Assembly: GCF_901933205.1 (NCBI RefSeq)
Contig: NC_044574.1
Location: forward strand, 42,751,609 to 42,815,608
Source: Camarhynchus parvulus
Lineage: Eukaryota; Chordata; Aves; Passeriformes; Thraupidae
DNA: 64,000 nucleotides
Direction of reading: 5' to 3'
The notes under the pieces were generated by a model. The model made no database searches. It saw only the letters and a list, made by a program, of their open reading frames with translations, and had not been told where the DNA came from. Position numbers and translations under genes: made by a program. Below, piece by piece: positions 62,142-64,000 of this stretch. Position 1 is the first letter of the stretch. Every line of letters begins with the position of its first letter.

Positions 62142-63114
62142 AGTCCAGCCTTGTGGTCAGAGATCATGAGATAATATAGCACTAAGGGGTTCTGCACTAT
62201 AAGAAAACCATTTGCCTGCAAGAACAACTGCAGAGGCAGATGAGGAGTCATGAAACACACACCACTCAGCTATTGCAAGGCTGCTCCTAATTTGGATGGA
62301 AAACATCACTTCTAATTCATTGATCTCCAGTTATTATTGGATGCTCTAGCTAACAAGGCACTGGACAAAATCCGATGAGAACAAGGTGATACCTGATCTG
62401 CAGGAATGATAATATCTATTTCTCCAAAAATGTATGGAAAGGCATCTGTAAAAGGGCACTGGTTAGTGACTCTAAAAAAATAATCTTGAGGATGTGTTAA
62501 TAATACCAAATCTGTTCAACCTTTAAAGCAAATGAAATAACACCACTTTTAAAATACAAAAAGAAGGTTACCTTCTCAGGAGACTTAATTTAAAAGGGCA
62601 AAGGAACCTTTTTCCTACTGCATCACAACATTTGTCACCAAGAGAGGCATGTTTGGCTGCCTCTTGGAGAGCTACAGGAAAAGAAAAATGAGGAGTAGAT
62701 GGGGGCATTTTGGAAAATATCCATAGTGGGATACCGTGGCTTCAGGGCACTGTTTTGTCAGCTTTGCACCCGTCCTGCCTGAGAAGCTCTGCAGAACAGC
62801 CTGATTAACACAAGGGTGTTTAATCAAGACTCAAGGGGTCACCTCCCTGGCAGAAGTCTGTGAGGTTTTTATAACCCACCTATGCCATCACATCAGCTAA
62901 ATAAACTCTCCCTGCATTTTCTGGAGTGGTGACAACTTTCATTTGATCTGTTTGGCACCACAGATTAAATACAAAGCTGCACACTAAAGGAGAGAACTTT
63001 TTTCAATTACTTTTTAGGTGAGGTAGAGCAAGAGTAAAGGAGAGAGAGAGAAAGAACAAAGTCAAATAACCTAGGCGTTACTTTAGAAAGAAAGGCCTTT
63101 TCCTTGGCACAAGG

Positions 63115-63292
63115 TAATTGGAAGTTGAGCCAGGAAATTATGATTCTAGTACCTACTCTGTCATCCGATTCCCTGTGTGGTCTTGGGCAAGTCCTTTAAC
63201 CTGCCTGTCTAATTCCTTCAGCTTGTAAAATGGGGACAACAAACCACAGAGGAGTTTGATGAATACTAGCAGATGTTTTCACAGTACACTGA
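63115..63292 (+). mobile_element. MIR-type SINE, ancient, + orientation
   Basis: CTGTGTGGTCTTGGGCAAGT, CCTTTAACCTGCCTGTCT and CAGCTTGTAAAATGGGGACA are the hallmark words of the MIR core ('ctgtgtgaccttgggcaagtcacttaacctctctg...ctgtaaaatgggga'). Upstream TGATTCTAGTACCTACTCTG fits the MIR 'gggttctagtcccggctctg' part. Such preservation in a bird is unusual because this family is very old. Confidence 0.75.
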
Positions 63293-64000
63293 AAAAATGT
63301 GAGAATCCATGGATGTGGTATTGCTAGCCCTTAGGAGTACATCTAAATAAAACTAATCTAAAATTTACAAATTGCATTTAAGATGCAAATAACACTCCTC
63401 TTATTGCAGTGGGCAATTTAATTTATTTGATTTAAATTATAAAAGAATCCTTACCAAGATTTCTTGCTCTAAAGCTGGCTGGGAAATAGCTTGTTGCAAC
63501 CTTTTATCATCAAAAATGTCTGCTATTTTAACTGGGTCCCTAAGATTTGTTGTATGTTTCTGTTTCTTACCTACTGGAGTATGATATTAAGTTGCTGGAG
63601 AAAATATGAGAGAATTTTAAATTTTCTCAAATTTGTGGACTCAGAATGGAATTCAATCCACCCTTTCAAGGTAGACAAAGCTGGAGGCTGTGTTCTGTCT
63701 CTGCATTTCATTTTTCTCTTAATTAGACCAGCTTCAAAAATAAAAGCCACTTTCCAGGGTCTCCACATAAGGAAAATGAATGAAGATACAATAAATTAAA
63801 ATCAGGAGATAGCAGGAAGACAAGAGGAGAACCTCCCCAGCTTTGCTACAGGAGTGTTCAATGGCTTTCACTGCAATGAGAAGAATTCCACAGCAGAAAG
63901 TTTAAACAGTTTGATAATTTGATGCCTAAAAGTGTTTTAGTACTTTGCTCTTAGTCAGTGTCCTAACATGGGGCTGAATTGCAAAGATGTTGACCATTTG
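63293..64000. other. Non-coding stretch to the right edge
   Basis: AT-rich sequence with one 102-codon open frame (63491-63799) of unknown, probably chance, origin. SFRP2 would be the next expected gene in this direction by synteny, but nothing of it is in the window. Confidence 0.5.

Larger units (their letters stand above)
51606..63114. other. Non-coding stretch, no gene seen
   Basis: More than 11 kb without a recognisable exon, RNA gene or named repeat apart from the CpG-rich islet near 56.6 kb and small tandem repeats near 61.9 and 62.1 kb. The 150-codon open frame at 57091-57543 resembles no known family. Confidence 0.5.

Overview
The window looks like nuclear DNA from a bird, probably a passerine. 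It is AT-rich and intron/intergenic in character. It carries several 3' tails of CR1 LINEs, two long terminal repeats of avian type, and a composite SINE with a tRNA-Ile-like head on a CR1-like tail, which I recognise as TguSINE1-like (described from zebra finch). There is nothing prokaryotic: no operons, tRNA genes, rRNA genes or CRISPR arrays.

Layout. Bases 2-1312 are the 3' end of one real protein-coding gene on the + strand. It encodes the end of the last cadherin repeat, the transmembrane helix and the whole cytoplasmic tail of a dachsous cadherin, best read as DCHS2. The reading frame is open through the left edge, so the exon starts outside the window. A 3' UTR follows; the first canonical poly(A) signal is at 2244-2249. 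From about 2.3 kb to the right edge I find no further coding sequence I can support. All remaining open frames are short, unrecognised and about as long as chance predicts.

The 62-kb non-coding part holds: an ancient repeat remnant (about 6178-6240); an LTR on + (8219-8510); a decayed LINE reverse-transcriptase fragment (about 10118-10325); a solo LTR on - with recognisable TATA and poly(A) signals (12608-13048); a CCAT/CCAC microsatellite (21914-21983); CR1 tails at about 40120-40193 (+), 40921-41172 (-), 48648-48715 (+) and 51531-51605 (+); a TguSINE1-like SINE (50583-50717, -); a T/G tract ending in a hairpin (44808-44935); a polypurine tract (47228-47345); a CpG-rich islet (about 56540-56720); and a MIR-type SINE (about 63115-63292).

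From vertebrate synteny, DCHS2 is followed 3' by a gene desert that ends at SFRP2. The window fits that picture, so its likely function beyond the DCHS2 tail is as regulatory landscape, although no individual enhancer can be proved from one sequence. I did not find a convincing new biological system. The best second-look items are a Trp-to-Cys change in the conserved tail motif of the dachsous protein, the antisense-facing solo LTR, several perfect hairpins, the CpG islet and the SINE/MIR elements.
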